Part shown: piece after piece, positions 15,989-26,563 of the stretch
Position numbering within the stretch: the stretch's first letter is position 1
Layout of the letters: each line of letters starts with the position of its first letter
Source: Dallia pectoralis
Lineage: Eukaryota; Chordata; Actinopteri; Esociformes; Umbridae
Assembly (NCBI GenBank): GCA_029465975.1
Contig: CM055748.1
Location: forward strand, 8,390,458 to 8,454,457
Direction of reading: 5' to 3'
DNA: 64,000 bases
The notes under the pieces: generated by a model
What the model was told of the DNA's origin: nothing
Seen by the model: the letters and a program-made list of their open reading frames with translations, nothing else
Databases searched by the model: none
Translations under genes and position numbers: made by a program

Positions 15989-18900
15989 CTATATTACCAC
16001 ACTTCTGATCTCGGGTTCAGCCTCGGGTTCAGCCTCGGGTTCAGCCTCGGGTTCAGCCTCGGGTTCAGCCTCGGGTTCAGCTTCGGGTTCAGCTTCGGGT
16101 TCAGCCTCGGCACAATCCTCTGGGTAGAGTCTGCAGTGTTTGTAAACCATGACATCCAGGTCATGCTTAACATGAGAGTTCAGGTGAATTACAGCCAGAC
16201 TCTTGCATCTGTGCTTGACAGGTATCTCGGCAAGATAAGTCTGCAGACGTTTTCTAGGCGTCTCAGAGTTGCTGCCAGCCTCCAGTTTCAGGACTGGCAA
16301 GGTGGTTAGAACCTTCAGAAAGCAGTTGACATTGGGGAAGAACTTGACGTCTGATAGCTGAAGTGTCTCGTGGATGGTTGAAGGCAGACGCACCTCCTTG
16401 CCCCGGTGCTTCCATTTGATCCTCCAGCAATGCAGCTCAGCCGGCAGCGTATCCGGGTTAGGGAGATCATTGCGGTACACGTCCGCATGGTTCTCCTCTG
16501 AGGTGTTGAACTTCATCTGGCCCATGATTGCAGGGACAAGTGACAGGCACTTGAGGGCTTTGAGGTTGCTCTGGGAGAAGATGTCGTCAACCTCGTCGAT
16601 AATGCCGCGAACCACCGGGACGGTCACGTACTCCTTGAAGTACGTCTCCGGCGGGATCTCGCCTGCGTCTGCCGCACGGTGTTTCCGGAGGAACAGACGT
16701 GGCACCTTAACTGGAATCTCCAAGGAAGCCGCCAGGTTCACAGCCTCTTCAAACCAGAACTCATGGTAGACCTCAATGTTGTCAAAGACTTCATTCAGAG
16801 AGTGCAGGACAGCGGTCAGACTGTTCGCAGCAAAAAACACATCAAGGGCCTCCCCTTGCAAGTTTTTACCGAAGGCTCGAGTAAAAGACAGCGCATTCTT
16901 CAGGATGACCAATGTGACGATAAACTCAAAGTCAGCCAGGGTCTCCGCTATCAGGTACGCATCTCCAGTCACAGCATCGGTGAACTTGACATTCTCATTG
17001 TACCGGATGCAGTCCAAACACAGCATGAGTGATTCAAGCAAGTCCACAGTCAACTCAAACGTATTGTGCTGCTCGGTCCAATTTGAAGCACAAGCCTCCT
17101 TCAGCTCGGTTGCCTTTTCAAAATTACCCTCATAGTAAACAGAGATGGCTTTCTCCAGCTCCGCCTGCAAGGAGTTAGACTGCTGAAAGAAGACGTACAT
17201 TTTTCTGAGGGTTGCCATGACAACCTGAACACTGGAAAAGGGAAGGCTGTTTGCCAGGTGGATGTTCAGTGCACAAGTAGAACAAGGTGTGTGTATTGCC
17301 ATTGGGTACTTCTCCATCAGTCCAATTGCCACAGCCTTCATCCTAGTGGCAAAGGTGCCAGTGGCTACATGGGCCTGGCCGCGACAGTCCTCCATATTGA
17401 GACCCCATTTGTTTGTCACTACGTCCTCAAGCCTCTCTACCAGTGAGGCCTCGACCCCCTCAAACGGTAAAAAGTCCAGGAATTCCTCCCGGAGTGAGCT
17501 GGATTGATCTACAAACCGTAGGAAGAGAGGCAGGTGTCTCTCCCCAGTGAACTCCACCAGGTCACCTGTAACCAGTGAGAAAAAGCGGCTCTCCCTCACC
17601 TCCATGAGAATTTCCTCTCGGATCGTGCCCTCGCAGATGTCAAGGAGCTGGCTCTGCTGGGCTGTGGAGAGGTACTCCACATTCACTGCAGTGGCCTCGA
17701 ACCGCTTCCTCAGGGCCTCATCTCCTGCATTAATGCGGTACTCCAGTAATGCCTGGAAATTACTGGGGTTTCTCTCGACTCCCTCTGGAACATTGGTCTC
17801 CAGTGGGATGTTCTGCTTTCCTAGCATGACAACAATCTCAAACAAAGACCTCAGGTAGTCTCGTAAGTCCTTCTCTTCTGGAGACATCTGTATTTCCTCC
17901 TCAGCCTCATTTAGACCCTCGGTGGCCTCTGTGTCTTTCTTTGAGTGGAGCTGCTCAATGGAGGACGCCACTGCATGGAAACACAAAAGGGTCCATTTGA
18001 TATACGCTCATGTTCAAACGATAAACACATGCCACAATACAGTTAGACAAAAACATCATAACTTACATCTTCTCTCTTTTATTCTCCTTATGTCCTCTTC
18101 TGTCTGTCAAATAAAGTTGAAACATAAAACAGCGATGTATCTTTAGTATTACATTAAATTACTTTTTAACAAGACCTAAAGAAAAAGACCCAAATTCTGA
18201 CTTGCCGTTTTTGTATGTATTGTAATGTATATCATACCAATTCTTTGATCCGCTTGCGGTGCCTGCTATGAGGATTTTTTAGGTGACTTGTTAAATCAAA
18301 TATGGTTGGAATAGCAGTATCTTTCAATACTGTTCTGTAAGGGCTCTAACAAAAGAAAAACACATGTTAATCAACGACATGAATATAACACAAAGAGCCC
18401 AACAGCTCTACATTGTAAAAATCTATAAATATGAAATGTGGACATATGTTCGTAATTAGGGTCTTTGTGCGTCGACACTTACTGTTTTACAAACCATAGC
18501 CGGGTCGAAATGTTTGGCACACAGTCTGTAGTGTTTATTGAGTTGGTCAGATGTTTTTGCCTCCAGATCTGCCCTTCGGCAGTTCTCAACCCAGAGCCTA
18601 CATCTGGACAAACCATAAAGAAAATAAAGTGGCATTTTCGTGTTAGAATTAGTTATTTAGATTTAGATTTGACTCTAGACTGAAAGAACATTTCAAAAAC
18701 ATATTATAAAAGGTAATCCATGTATAATGTTGATCTTGCTCTCTTGCTCTTTGTTTAAATGAACTTTCATGTCTAAATGGCTGTGGGGTCGCCTTTAAAT
18801 GAACATCATCTTTTCAGGTCATTTTTAATCAGAAATGTCTAGGCATTAGAATTGGCTTGATGTTAGTTTACCTGATTAATCAGATTGAGAAATATAATTG

Positions 18901-20137
18901 AATTACGATTCCATTACAGTCTGAAACATGAGAACATCAACCGGAATGTTAATAAAATTGTATTTTGTATTCTTCCGGTCATCTGTGCATCTGTGGTTAT
19001 TTAGCTTACAGATTTGTTTTGAGAAAATAAACCAGAGTGCTTTTGCAATAATGTATTAACTCGTCTTGATTCATAATACCCAGCCACAGGTGTCCTTACC
19101 ATCACATCATAAAACCCATCACTTTGTTTTGAAACTGAGTTATAAACGAGGGGTTATAGATGTATTACATGTAACAGTCTATAAGATATGGATTTGCTAC
19201 TACCACATAGATGAATTAGTGGTAAGCAGTATTGAGCTATGGTATTTCCTTTAATAGTTAGCAATAGAGATTAATCTGCCAGACTATTAATCTGCCAGGC
19301 TAAAGCATTTATATGGCAGAAAATGCATGAGTTTTCAAAAAACACATGTGCTAATGATGATAATACATAAATTACATAATACTGACCAATGTAAAGCGAT
19401 TGTAATAATTAACAAATAATATAAAAGTAATATCACACTGCCACTTTTCAGTCCTTGTACAATTTAATTACAACCAAAAACGATAGTTTATTCATATTAT
19501 TCGTAGTTGGTAATAATGGAAACTGTAAGAAGGCTTACAGTTATTATGTGTAAAAAATATCAACGTATCAACGTAAAATATGCGTATTGTATTAATTCCC
19601 CCCCTGCTTTAAACAAATGTGCATTAACATTTAATTGAATATGTAAATGCTGTACATAACCCAACATTAAAAGTCTAGGAAAAAACAGTGGAACCAGTGA
19701 ACTCGCTAGGCGAGAAAGAAAATGAAGTTTAAAAAATAAATGTCGGGTTATTTGTTTATCTACATAATGTTAAATAAGTCAATCTATCACACACAAAAAT
19801 GTATTATAGTTATGAAAAAGGACTAATGAAATTAATAAGGCAATTCGCAACTTCGTGTGCTAGTAGTACTAGTAGTAGCAAGCTGTCTAACCATTGGTAT
19901 TACCACATGCTACCATCAGCTAGCTATGACAACTGACGTCATAATGAACACATAAACATGTAATAATAAATAACAGGTTCAAATATAACTAATTACTGTT
20001 TGGAGAGAACGCAGTCGTTTATATTGTGGTGGGCTGATTTCAACATACCTTTCAGGATCTCGGGGAAATCTGAAAAAAGCCAAATCGGATTGAGTGCTCT
20101 TCCTGGTGCAATTTGGAGCCGCGCAAAAATTAGGCAT
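15989..20137 (-). CDS. thap12: THAP domain-containing 12 (PRKRIR / p52rIPK), complete
   Basis: THAP12 is a zinc-finger protein with a body derived from a hAT-type transposase. It is known as a repressor of P58IPK, the inhibitor of kinase PKR. Five exons join in phase: 20049-20137, 18483-18603, 18238-18345, 18067-18103 and 15989-17970, giving 778 residues (human 761). The start MPNFCAAPNC opens the C2CH THAP finger; LWVENCRR and YRLCAKHFDPAM complete it, and IPTIFDL is the family's AVPTIF-like motif. The large last exon carries the hAT-like body: LFEIVVMLGKQNIPL, RFFSLVTGDLVEF, KNALSFTRAFGKNLQG, LTAVLHSLNEV and the dimerisation-type C-terminal stretch ADVYRNDLPNPDTL and ELHCWRIKWKHRGKE. The C terminus differs from the mammalian form: after LYPEDCA comes a run of EAEP repeats, then EIRSVVI and TAG. 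The gene is tail-to-tail with dgat2; the human genes are also close neighbours. Confidence 0.96.
16012..16108 (-). repeat. 12-bp coding repeat encoding (EAEP)n in thap12
   Basis: About eight near-perfect copies of a 12-base unit (gggttcagcctc on the plus strand, with two copies carrying ttc for ctc). On the minus strand this reads Glu-Ala-Glu-Pro in the last exon of thap12. Because the unit is a multiple of three, copy-number change alters length without breaking the frame. Confidence 0.95.
18604..20048 (-). other. thap12 intron 1
   Basis: A GT-AG intron between the two exons that encode the THAP finger. It is AT-rich; no exon or clear mobile element was seen in it. Confidence 0.8.
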
Positions 20138-20880
20138 TTTTTGTGTGCATAAACGTGTTTAAATAAGTAAGTATTCTTCCGAGGTATGTTATTAGTTCAT
20201 ACAAATCCCTCACGCAAGGCTGTTACTGACTACTTTTAAATTAAACCCCAAAAAAGCGCGCAACAGTGCTAAGCGTGGCCTGGAGGATTCATAAAATGAG
20301 TTGATAAAAAGACAACAACCGACAACAACCGATAGCTTCCGTAAAACAGGTCAGGACAGAGAAAATATAGCAAGGAGATATCAATACGGTGAGCACTTTC
20401 CGGAGCTTGGCGCCTCTCTATTATGCGCATGTGTTGGATATAGCCCAATCAGCATGGTTTGTTGGCTTCCCTTCATATCCTTTCCCGGGGCGTGGTCTAC
20501 CCTGTCACCGCACAGTTGGCCAAATCTTTGTTTTTTGACGGTTAAAGCGATAGCTAAATTATTCATTTTGATTAATGTCTCATCTCTTATCTTATCAATT
20601 AATGTCTAATCTCGGTTTGCAAATATGTGTAGTTGGCTGTCATATCTTTTTTTCTTAAAATGTGTAGGACTTAAAATATGTTAACAAATGTTAAAAGATC
20701 ACTTTCTACCATGAACATTCTCACATACTCGTTGCACGGAGGTTTATGATTTGTCTCATGTGCAAAAAATAAGGTCTATAGTTTGTGTAACAGTTCTGGT
20801 TAATTAAGTTGAACTTACAGTGCTGCCCCTGAGATAAATACTGTATTTTTATTAGTAAGCCTATTTTGTCATGAGTGTTC
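20138..20880. promoter_or_regulatory. thap12 5' flank and probable promoter
   Basis: Upstream of the thap12 ATG. The first 400 bases are richer in CpG than the surrounding DNA (for example aaaaagcgcgcaac at 20252-20265 and cccggggcgtgg at 20483-20494). A reverse CCAAT (gattgg) sits at 20440-20447 only on the plus strand as ccaat. No TATA box was identified. The transcription start is not determinable here. Confidence 0.35.
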
Positions 20881-20884
20881 TCAA

Positions 20885-21600
20885 GTATCCTCTGTTAGGC
20901 CAAGTACGCCCCCCCATAATCCAAGTCCCCAAGACACCAAGGATAAAAGGGCTAAATGACTACAGACCAGTTGCCCTGACCTCTGTGGTTATGAAGTACT
21001 TTGAGTTCCTGGTGCTGTCCCACCTCAAGACCATCAGTTCTCCTACAGGGCAAACATGTCTGTGGATGACACTATCAACATGGCTCTCCACTTTACCCTC
21101 CAGCATCTTGACTCCCCTGAAACTCATGTCAGAATCCTTTCTTTTACCAGTTAGGCCACCTGAGAACAAATTCTCATTTGCAACGGCGACCTGGCTAAGA
21201 TGAGGCGATAAAATGTGCAAGACAACATTAATTTACACAATAAATACACAGAACACAATAATGCAAATAGCAGTGGGACACAACAAGGCAATACAATACA
21301 AGGCAATACAATAGTTTATGGGCTTCAGCTCTACATTCAACACCATAATCCCAGCCTTGCTACAGAAAAGGTTCCCCATCATGGGAGTGCCCAATTTAAA
21401 AATATGTGTCCTAAATGCTGCAACTATGGGTCCAAACAAATTCCTTGCATGTGTAAACAAACTTGGCAATGAACCTGATTCTGATTTGATTCTGAGCAGG
21501 CAACATGAAGGACCCTCAGACCATCATCTTCTCTTTTCCTTGTACAACAACAACTGCACCACCACCAGTCACTACTCTGTCAAACCTCTGAAGTTTGCAG
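20885..21600 (+). mobile_element. Rex1/CR1-type LINE fragment split by another repeat
   Basis: The plus strand carries broken reverse-transcriptase sequence: PKTPRIKGLNDYRPVALTSV near 20925-20985, FSSTFNTIIPALLQ near 21324-21363, and LLFSLYNNNCTTTSHYSVK near 21530-21588. These are in family order but the core is deleted and frameshifted. Bases of about 21143-21310 do not belong to the LINE. They look like a separate interspersed repeat (gagaacaaattctcatttgc start), so it appears inserted in the LINE. The element is inactive. Confidence 0.8.
21143..21310. repeat. Interspersed repeat nested in the LINE fragment
   Basis: Begins near gagaacaaattctcatttgc and runs through gacctggctaagatgaggcg to a short duplication of acaaggcaatacaat at its right end. 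It separates two pieces of reverse transcriptase. I recall similar sequence as a dispersed repeat in pike and salmonid genomes, but the family name is not certain. Confidence 0.55.
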
Positions 21601-21706
21601 CTCAAAAAGTGCAAACTACAAATGACCATGATGATAAACGCCATCATTGAGTCATTTTGCACAATTGTATACACAACTAGACATTGCTCCTTTGCACCAT
21701 TCAGAT

Positions 21707-22055
21707 ACAGTGAGGTAAGAAAGTATTTGACCCCCTGCTGATTTTGTATGTTTGCCCACTGACAAAGACATGATCAGTCTATTATTTTAATGGTAAAAAC
21801 AGTGAGAGACAGAAAAACAAACAAAAAAATCCTGAATAACGCATTTCAAATAACTTATAAATTGATTAGCATTTTCTGAAATTTGTCAAACGACCCCTTT
21901 GCCCCTTTCCCCCAGAGGGAAGACGTTTCTTGTAGTTGGCCACCAGGTTTGCACACATCTGAGGGGGGTCCTCTTGGTAGATCCTCTCCAAGTCTTACGT
22001 TTCGAGGCAGATGTTTAGCAACTCGTTCCTTTAACTCCCTCCGTCTCCAAACGAA
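21707..22055. mobile_element. Tc1-like element remnant (second family)
   Basis: Bases 21707-21870 match the terminal region of a teleost Tc1 family: agtgaggtaagaaagtattt, then ctgctgattttgtatgtttg and cagtgagagacagaaaaaca. Bases of about 21930-22050 resemble the antisense of its transposase region (tagttggccaccaggtttgc, tcctctccaagtc). The intervening sequence and the other end are missing. It lies just upstream of the tRNA-Pro gene. Confidence 0.75.
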
Positions 22056-22085
22056 GCCTACAAATCATGGACTACCTATCCGTCT

Positions 22086-22157
22086 GGCTCGTTGGTCTAG
22101 GGGTATGATTCTCGCTTAGGGTGCGAGAGGTCCCGGGTTCAAATCCCGGACGAGCCC
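22086..22157 (+). tRNA. tRNA-Pro (anticodon AGG)
   Basis: A full cloverleaf. The acceptor arm GGCTCGT pairs with ACGAGCC at 22150-22156, followed by discriminator C. D arm: TTGGTCTAGGGGTATGA. The anticodon stem TCTCGC pairs with GCGAGA around loop TTAGGGT, so the anticodon is AGG. The T arm has GGTTCAAAT in the TPC-loop position (internal B box). No intron and no encoded CCA. A T run beginning after cttc, at 22161, is a good RNA polymerase III terminator. Confidence 0.97.
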
Positions 22158-22413
22158 TTCTTTTTTTTGAAAGACACCGTTGACATATACTTAATCAATC
22201 TTTTCCATACGATCGAGTGAACAGCTACATTTGACAGCTTCATATGGCTTCACTCAAAATTGTCGAGCTGAGCTAAATGCTCTGTACGTGCACATATTCT
22301 GTACGTCACACATTCGCATGATAATATCAAATATCCTACTGCTACTTATTTGCCGAGTGACATTGGTCTTTGTAGTTTAGAACGCACTTATAATCTATAT
22401 TGGCAAAAAAGGC
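22158..22413. other. Spacer between convergent tRNA-Pro genes
   Basis: This 256-base spacer separates the two facing tRNA genes. It starts with the T run that ends the plus-strand tRNA. On the other side, adenines at 22405-22410 act as the T run of the minus-strand tRNA. No other feature was seen. Confidence 0.8.
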
Positions 22414-22485
22414 GGGCTCGTCCGGGATTTGAACCCGGGACCTCTCGCACCCGAAGCGAGAATCATACCCCTAGACCAACGAGCC
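22414..22485 (-). tRNA. tRNA-Pro (anticodon CGG)
   Basis: Read on the minus strand, this differs from the neighbouring tRNA-Pro only at the first anticodon base in the tRNA body I compared: the loop reads TTCGGGT, giving CGG. The same acceptor, D and T arms are present, with discriminator C. Six T bases follow on the minus strand as a polymerase III terminator. The two genes face each other and together read AGG/CGG proline codons. Confidence 0.97.
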
Positions 22486-24100
22486 AAGGCATATTATAAT
22501 GGCATGTGGTTAGATATAAAGGGACGGAAAATATATATAATTACCTGAAACGGATAACTTGCAAAAGCAAATACAATATTCTCATATAGAGCGGTTAAAG
22601 GGAATACTTATCATGTGTTTCTAAGATACAGAAAGAAAGAGCTGTGGACATCTAACAATTGTCTGTACGTGAGGTGAAAACATGTGCTTTTGCTCGGGTT
22701 AAAGTGATTATTTTAGGCGATATGAGTACTTTTTAAGTTCCATAAACTTGCCAGGTCTAGTATGTCATGCACAGCGTTTGTAGCAGTAGTCTAAATATGT
22801 TGTCAGCGAAGAGTTGGAAGACTTCCAATGTTCTAACTGCTTATAATGATCTCACTTCCGAGTCTCCAGAGTCCAACCAGGATTGATAAAGTTTGCAGTT
22901 GCAGTGATCAGGGCAGTAAAGCAGATCACCTTTAAAGAGGTTTTGGAAAAAGTGGAGGGTCGACATGCAGCCAAATGAAGATGTGCACAGAACAAAAGTT
23001 GAGGGGCAAATATTGTGGTGTGGGATTTCATTCCCCATATAATTAATTGCTCATTACATACAGCAACATTGTAGAAGCCAATTGTTTTGTACATTACTGC
23101 AGCAAGGATGCACAATTGTTTTAATTTAAATGTTCAAGGCCTGTGATGTTTAGATGAGACTTAAGGACAGAGGGTAATTTTGAAGTTTAAAAGTTGCCAG
23201 CCATCCGGAGATATTTGTAAAATGATGCTGAGGTGGGGGGTTAGAAGGGCAAATAATTCAACATCGACCATACCAATTTTGGCATTTTACCCAGAACAGG
23301 TTCAGATAATTTAAAAGTATGTAGACATAATGCTTACAAAGGCTAAAATCAGAACCATCACTTTGAGATAAATGCAATGATTAGTAGTATAGCTAGCTAG
23401 CATTGTGAATCATAACAGGTTATCCAAGTTGAGCAATACATTAGAACAGACACACCATAATGTGGGTGAAGATGTGTAGGCAGAGGAATAAAGACACTCA
23501 CAGCAGTTCAATTAACTTCTTTTTATATCATACATAAGACTGTCTTAATATAATACAAAGGGCATTGTCATATACACAGCAAAGTCTTGACTAGATCTTA
23601 CAATCTGTGGATACATGGATTTATCCTTTCCCATGCTGTTCAGTTTTATAGTGCATGTTGCGTGTACAAAAGATGTGATCAAGTGTAAAATCAAGAAATT
23701 AAGGAACGTATATTCAACTGAAATCAGAGGACTTGAGCAACTGCAGGGTGAAGGATATGTTAACAAATACTCAAACATTTGTGTGAAACCTATCAACATA
23801 ACAGCCTTGTGGAAAATGGAACCACTTTTTTCAACCATGTGCTTCTCATACAACCAAAAAGTCAGGTTTGTAGATGTACATGCACTTACAATATACCCTG
23901 TGAAAATTAAGGTTTAAAGATGTTACTTTTCCAATTTGATTCAAACCCTACCTCATAATGTTGTCCTGATGTCATCAAGTACTTTCGCTCAAAGGCCACG
24001 TTACACCACTGACTATGAATACAGAGGAGAGCCTGCCCACTAGATGGTCACCGAAATTGACAAACATAATCAACATACCAGCAGGAGCAAGGTAGTGCGT
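22486..24100. other. Intergenic region, no gene recognised
   Basis: Between the tRNA pair and the presumed 3' UTR of dyrk1a. No exon, RNA gene or clear transposon was recognised. Short ORFs show no family features. Confidence 0.5.
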
Positions 24101-26563
24101 TCTATACTTCCTTTATTAAAAAAATATAATTATATACATAAATTCTATTTCGACTATTAAAAAGGGGCTGCATTTCATGACAACTGCTCTAGATCAGAGG
24201 TCACTCTGCATTAACTTGAACAGGCGCACACTTACGAGTCACTCAAGTACATTTTTGTAATCTTTATTTTGGAATGTTTAGTACCAGTATTAGTGCCAGC
24301 AAAACCACTGCCAGTTTCTGAATTTCAAATTATGAGGGGTATGAAAAATGATTATGATCATAACCGTAACAGATTAACAAAAATATTATTACAGGTAGCT
24401 TTTCATTTGAGTTTGCCGTTATACCAAACATGATTTGCCTTGTGATGGTCTCTCCTCTGAAATATTCTGATGAAAGGGTGTCCCTGCAGTCTGTGTTTAA
24501 CTTAGGCTGTTATGAGCAGGACTTTGGTCTTGTTACTTCTCCAGAGTTGAAGAACACAAAATGCATTAGACAAAAAAGCATTTAAAAATCCCTGATTTAA
24601 AATAAAAACGCCTGTGCTGAAGTTTAAGGACATGCGTGTCTCCTTAAGTGGAGCACGCATGTTCAGGATGTTAGCAAGAGTGCTGACACACACCCTTTCC
24701 CTTTCAACAGGACCAGGCTTACAAGGAGATGCCCTGCCAAATTATTCTAAAGAATTTAGAAAACCTCAGATTTACTGCAATTGTCTACAGACGACCAGGA
24801 TAATGAGACTAAAATAGTCTTTGAGTTTTATGGCAGTAGCTAGCATGTTGACCAAACGATGTATGAAAAGCAGCAAAACCCTTTGAAATAGTATCCGTGG
24901 GGGGGGGGAAATGCAGAAATAGAATGCAGTTGTCTCCGTGAACCATCAGCTTCAAAAATTCTGCTACTCCGGAGCCTGCAGAGTAACTACCAATGTCTCT
25001 AAACATACCCAGGTTTAAAAAGACTCCAAAAAAAGAACCTAATATGGAAACAAGTTTGTCAACATTTTGCAACAGAATCTACTCAGAATATAAGGTAGCT
25101 AACAGTTAAGTTCAACAACAGTTTCCAGTTTTGCTAAAGCAATATATTGCAGCTGTTTTGTATTGACGTTAAAATAAGATCTTGATAAACTTTGCGTCAA
25201 AAGTGGTGAACTGCTACATTATTGGTTACAGACACCTAATATGCTATAAAACAACTGCTTTGGTATAAAAAAAATATCCAAAAAGGGAAAATAAATTCTT
25301 GTATAATTCACAGCATAATTTGAGGAGAAAAAAGGCAGTCACTTAACTCAATTATTTTTAGTTTCAATGTTTAGGATGAATAGACATTTGTGCAGGTGTT
25401 CAGATGAGGAACTACATGCAAATGGGGAAAGTAACAAAAAAAGTAGGGACTCTGGAACAGATAGTTCTTTCTACTGCAAAATCCAAAAACATTAAGGAAG
25501 TCAGGTGTATCATGTTTAGGAGGTTGGTGTGTACAAGACCCTGTTTATGTGGGGCCCTATTAACGATAAATCTTTGTAGAGAAAGGCCTCAAAAACATGT
25601 TTAATTACCTTCTCTATCATGTTTATTCTCTTTTAAGAATTAAGGGCTGTCTAGAGATAAAAATAGAGGAAAGCCAGCTTAATTCAAATGATAATGTCCA
25701 GCTCCATCCCGTTCCACGTCCAGAGTCGTAAGGCCAAAGGGTTATCTTATCTCAGAACCGATGACTGACAACCAGTCTTCCCCGCAATGGGCCAAATCCT
25801 TCTGTCTCCAGATCCCATCTCTGCTCACTTTACTGTGCCAGTGCAGGGCTGGACCCAGCTTACATTGCTCTAGGGGCTCTGATCCTGAGGGGGGTACGGC
25901 TACCGCCTCCCCAGAACTCCCGGCTCGATTGAAGTGGGTATCTTCCACCAGCAGGGGGCATCCCATCCACTGTCTGGGCCAGCACGCACTAGAGAACTTC
26001 CTGCTATGTGCTCCTCACTCACACAGAGTTATATAATACCGACTGACAACACGAAATATCACCGCAAACACTTTTGTCCTGGTCAAGCTACAGGTTTTAC
26101 AAGCAGCTCTTCTGTGAAATTTCACTTTAAAAAGGGTAAAACAATCAACAACCAGTGGAACAGAAATGTCAGACGTTCCGGAGTTTGAACTAAGAGGATG
26201 TGTTAGCATTTCATTACTGACAGCTACCTGTAAAACTTCCAACATCATCCCAAAATGCTCACCAGAAAATTTTGCCATATAACAGATGGTGGTTATTTGT
26301 TACATGAATTTTGTGAAATGGCAGATGGTCTCAATTCTACTATGGTTATTCTGCAATACGACCAGGCCAATAAGCCTAACGATTGCAAAAGTAAAAATGA
26401 TGAAAATTACATATATACTTTTAACAAAGGTTCTTCTCTGTAGTAGCGGTTCAGTGATATCTCCCTTCTGACATGAGCAGCATTTGTTCGACACACTTGT
26501 AGTAAAAAACACCACCTCAAAAATGACGCACGGGGGGACACACACAGCCAAATGTCAGTGCAG
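24101..26563 (-). other. Probable dyrk1a 3' UTR
   Basis: Minus-strand sequence after the dyrk1a stop at 26564-26566. Long 3' UTRs are usual for this gene. Candidate AATAAA signals on the minus strand (TTTATT on plus) lie near 24111 and 24263; neither is proven. The segment 25700-26000 is less AT-rich than its surroundings and might be conserved UTR sequence. Confidence 0.4.

Noticed and set aside
15942..16127. Plus-strand ORF with GSAS repeats
   Set aside because: It is the antisense shadow of the EAEP repeat in the thap12 last exon.
17971..17986. Extension of the thap12 last exon ORF upstream to 17986
   Set aside because: The first codons lie beyond the acceptor (CCATGCAG); the protein continues from the 37-nt exon at 18067-18103 instead.
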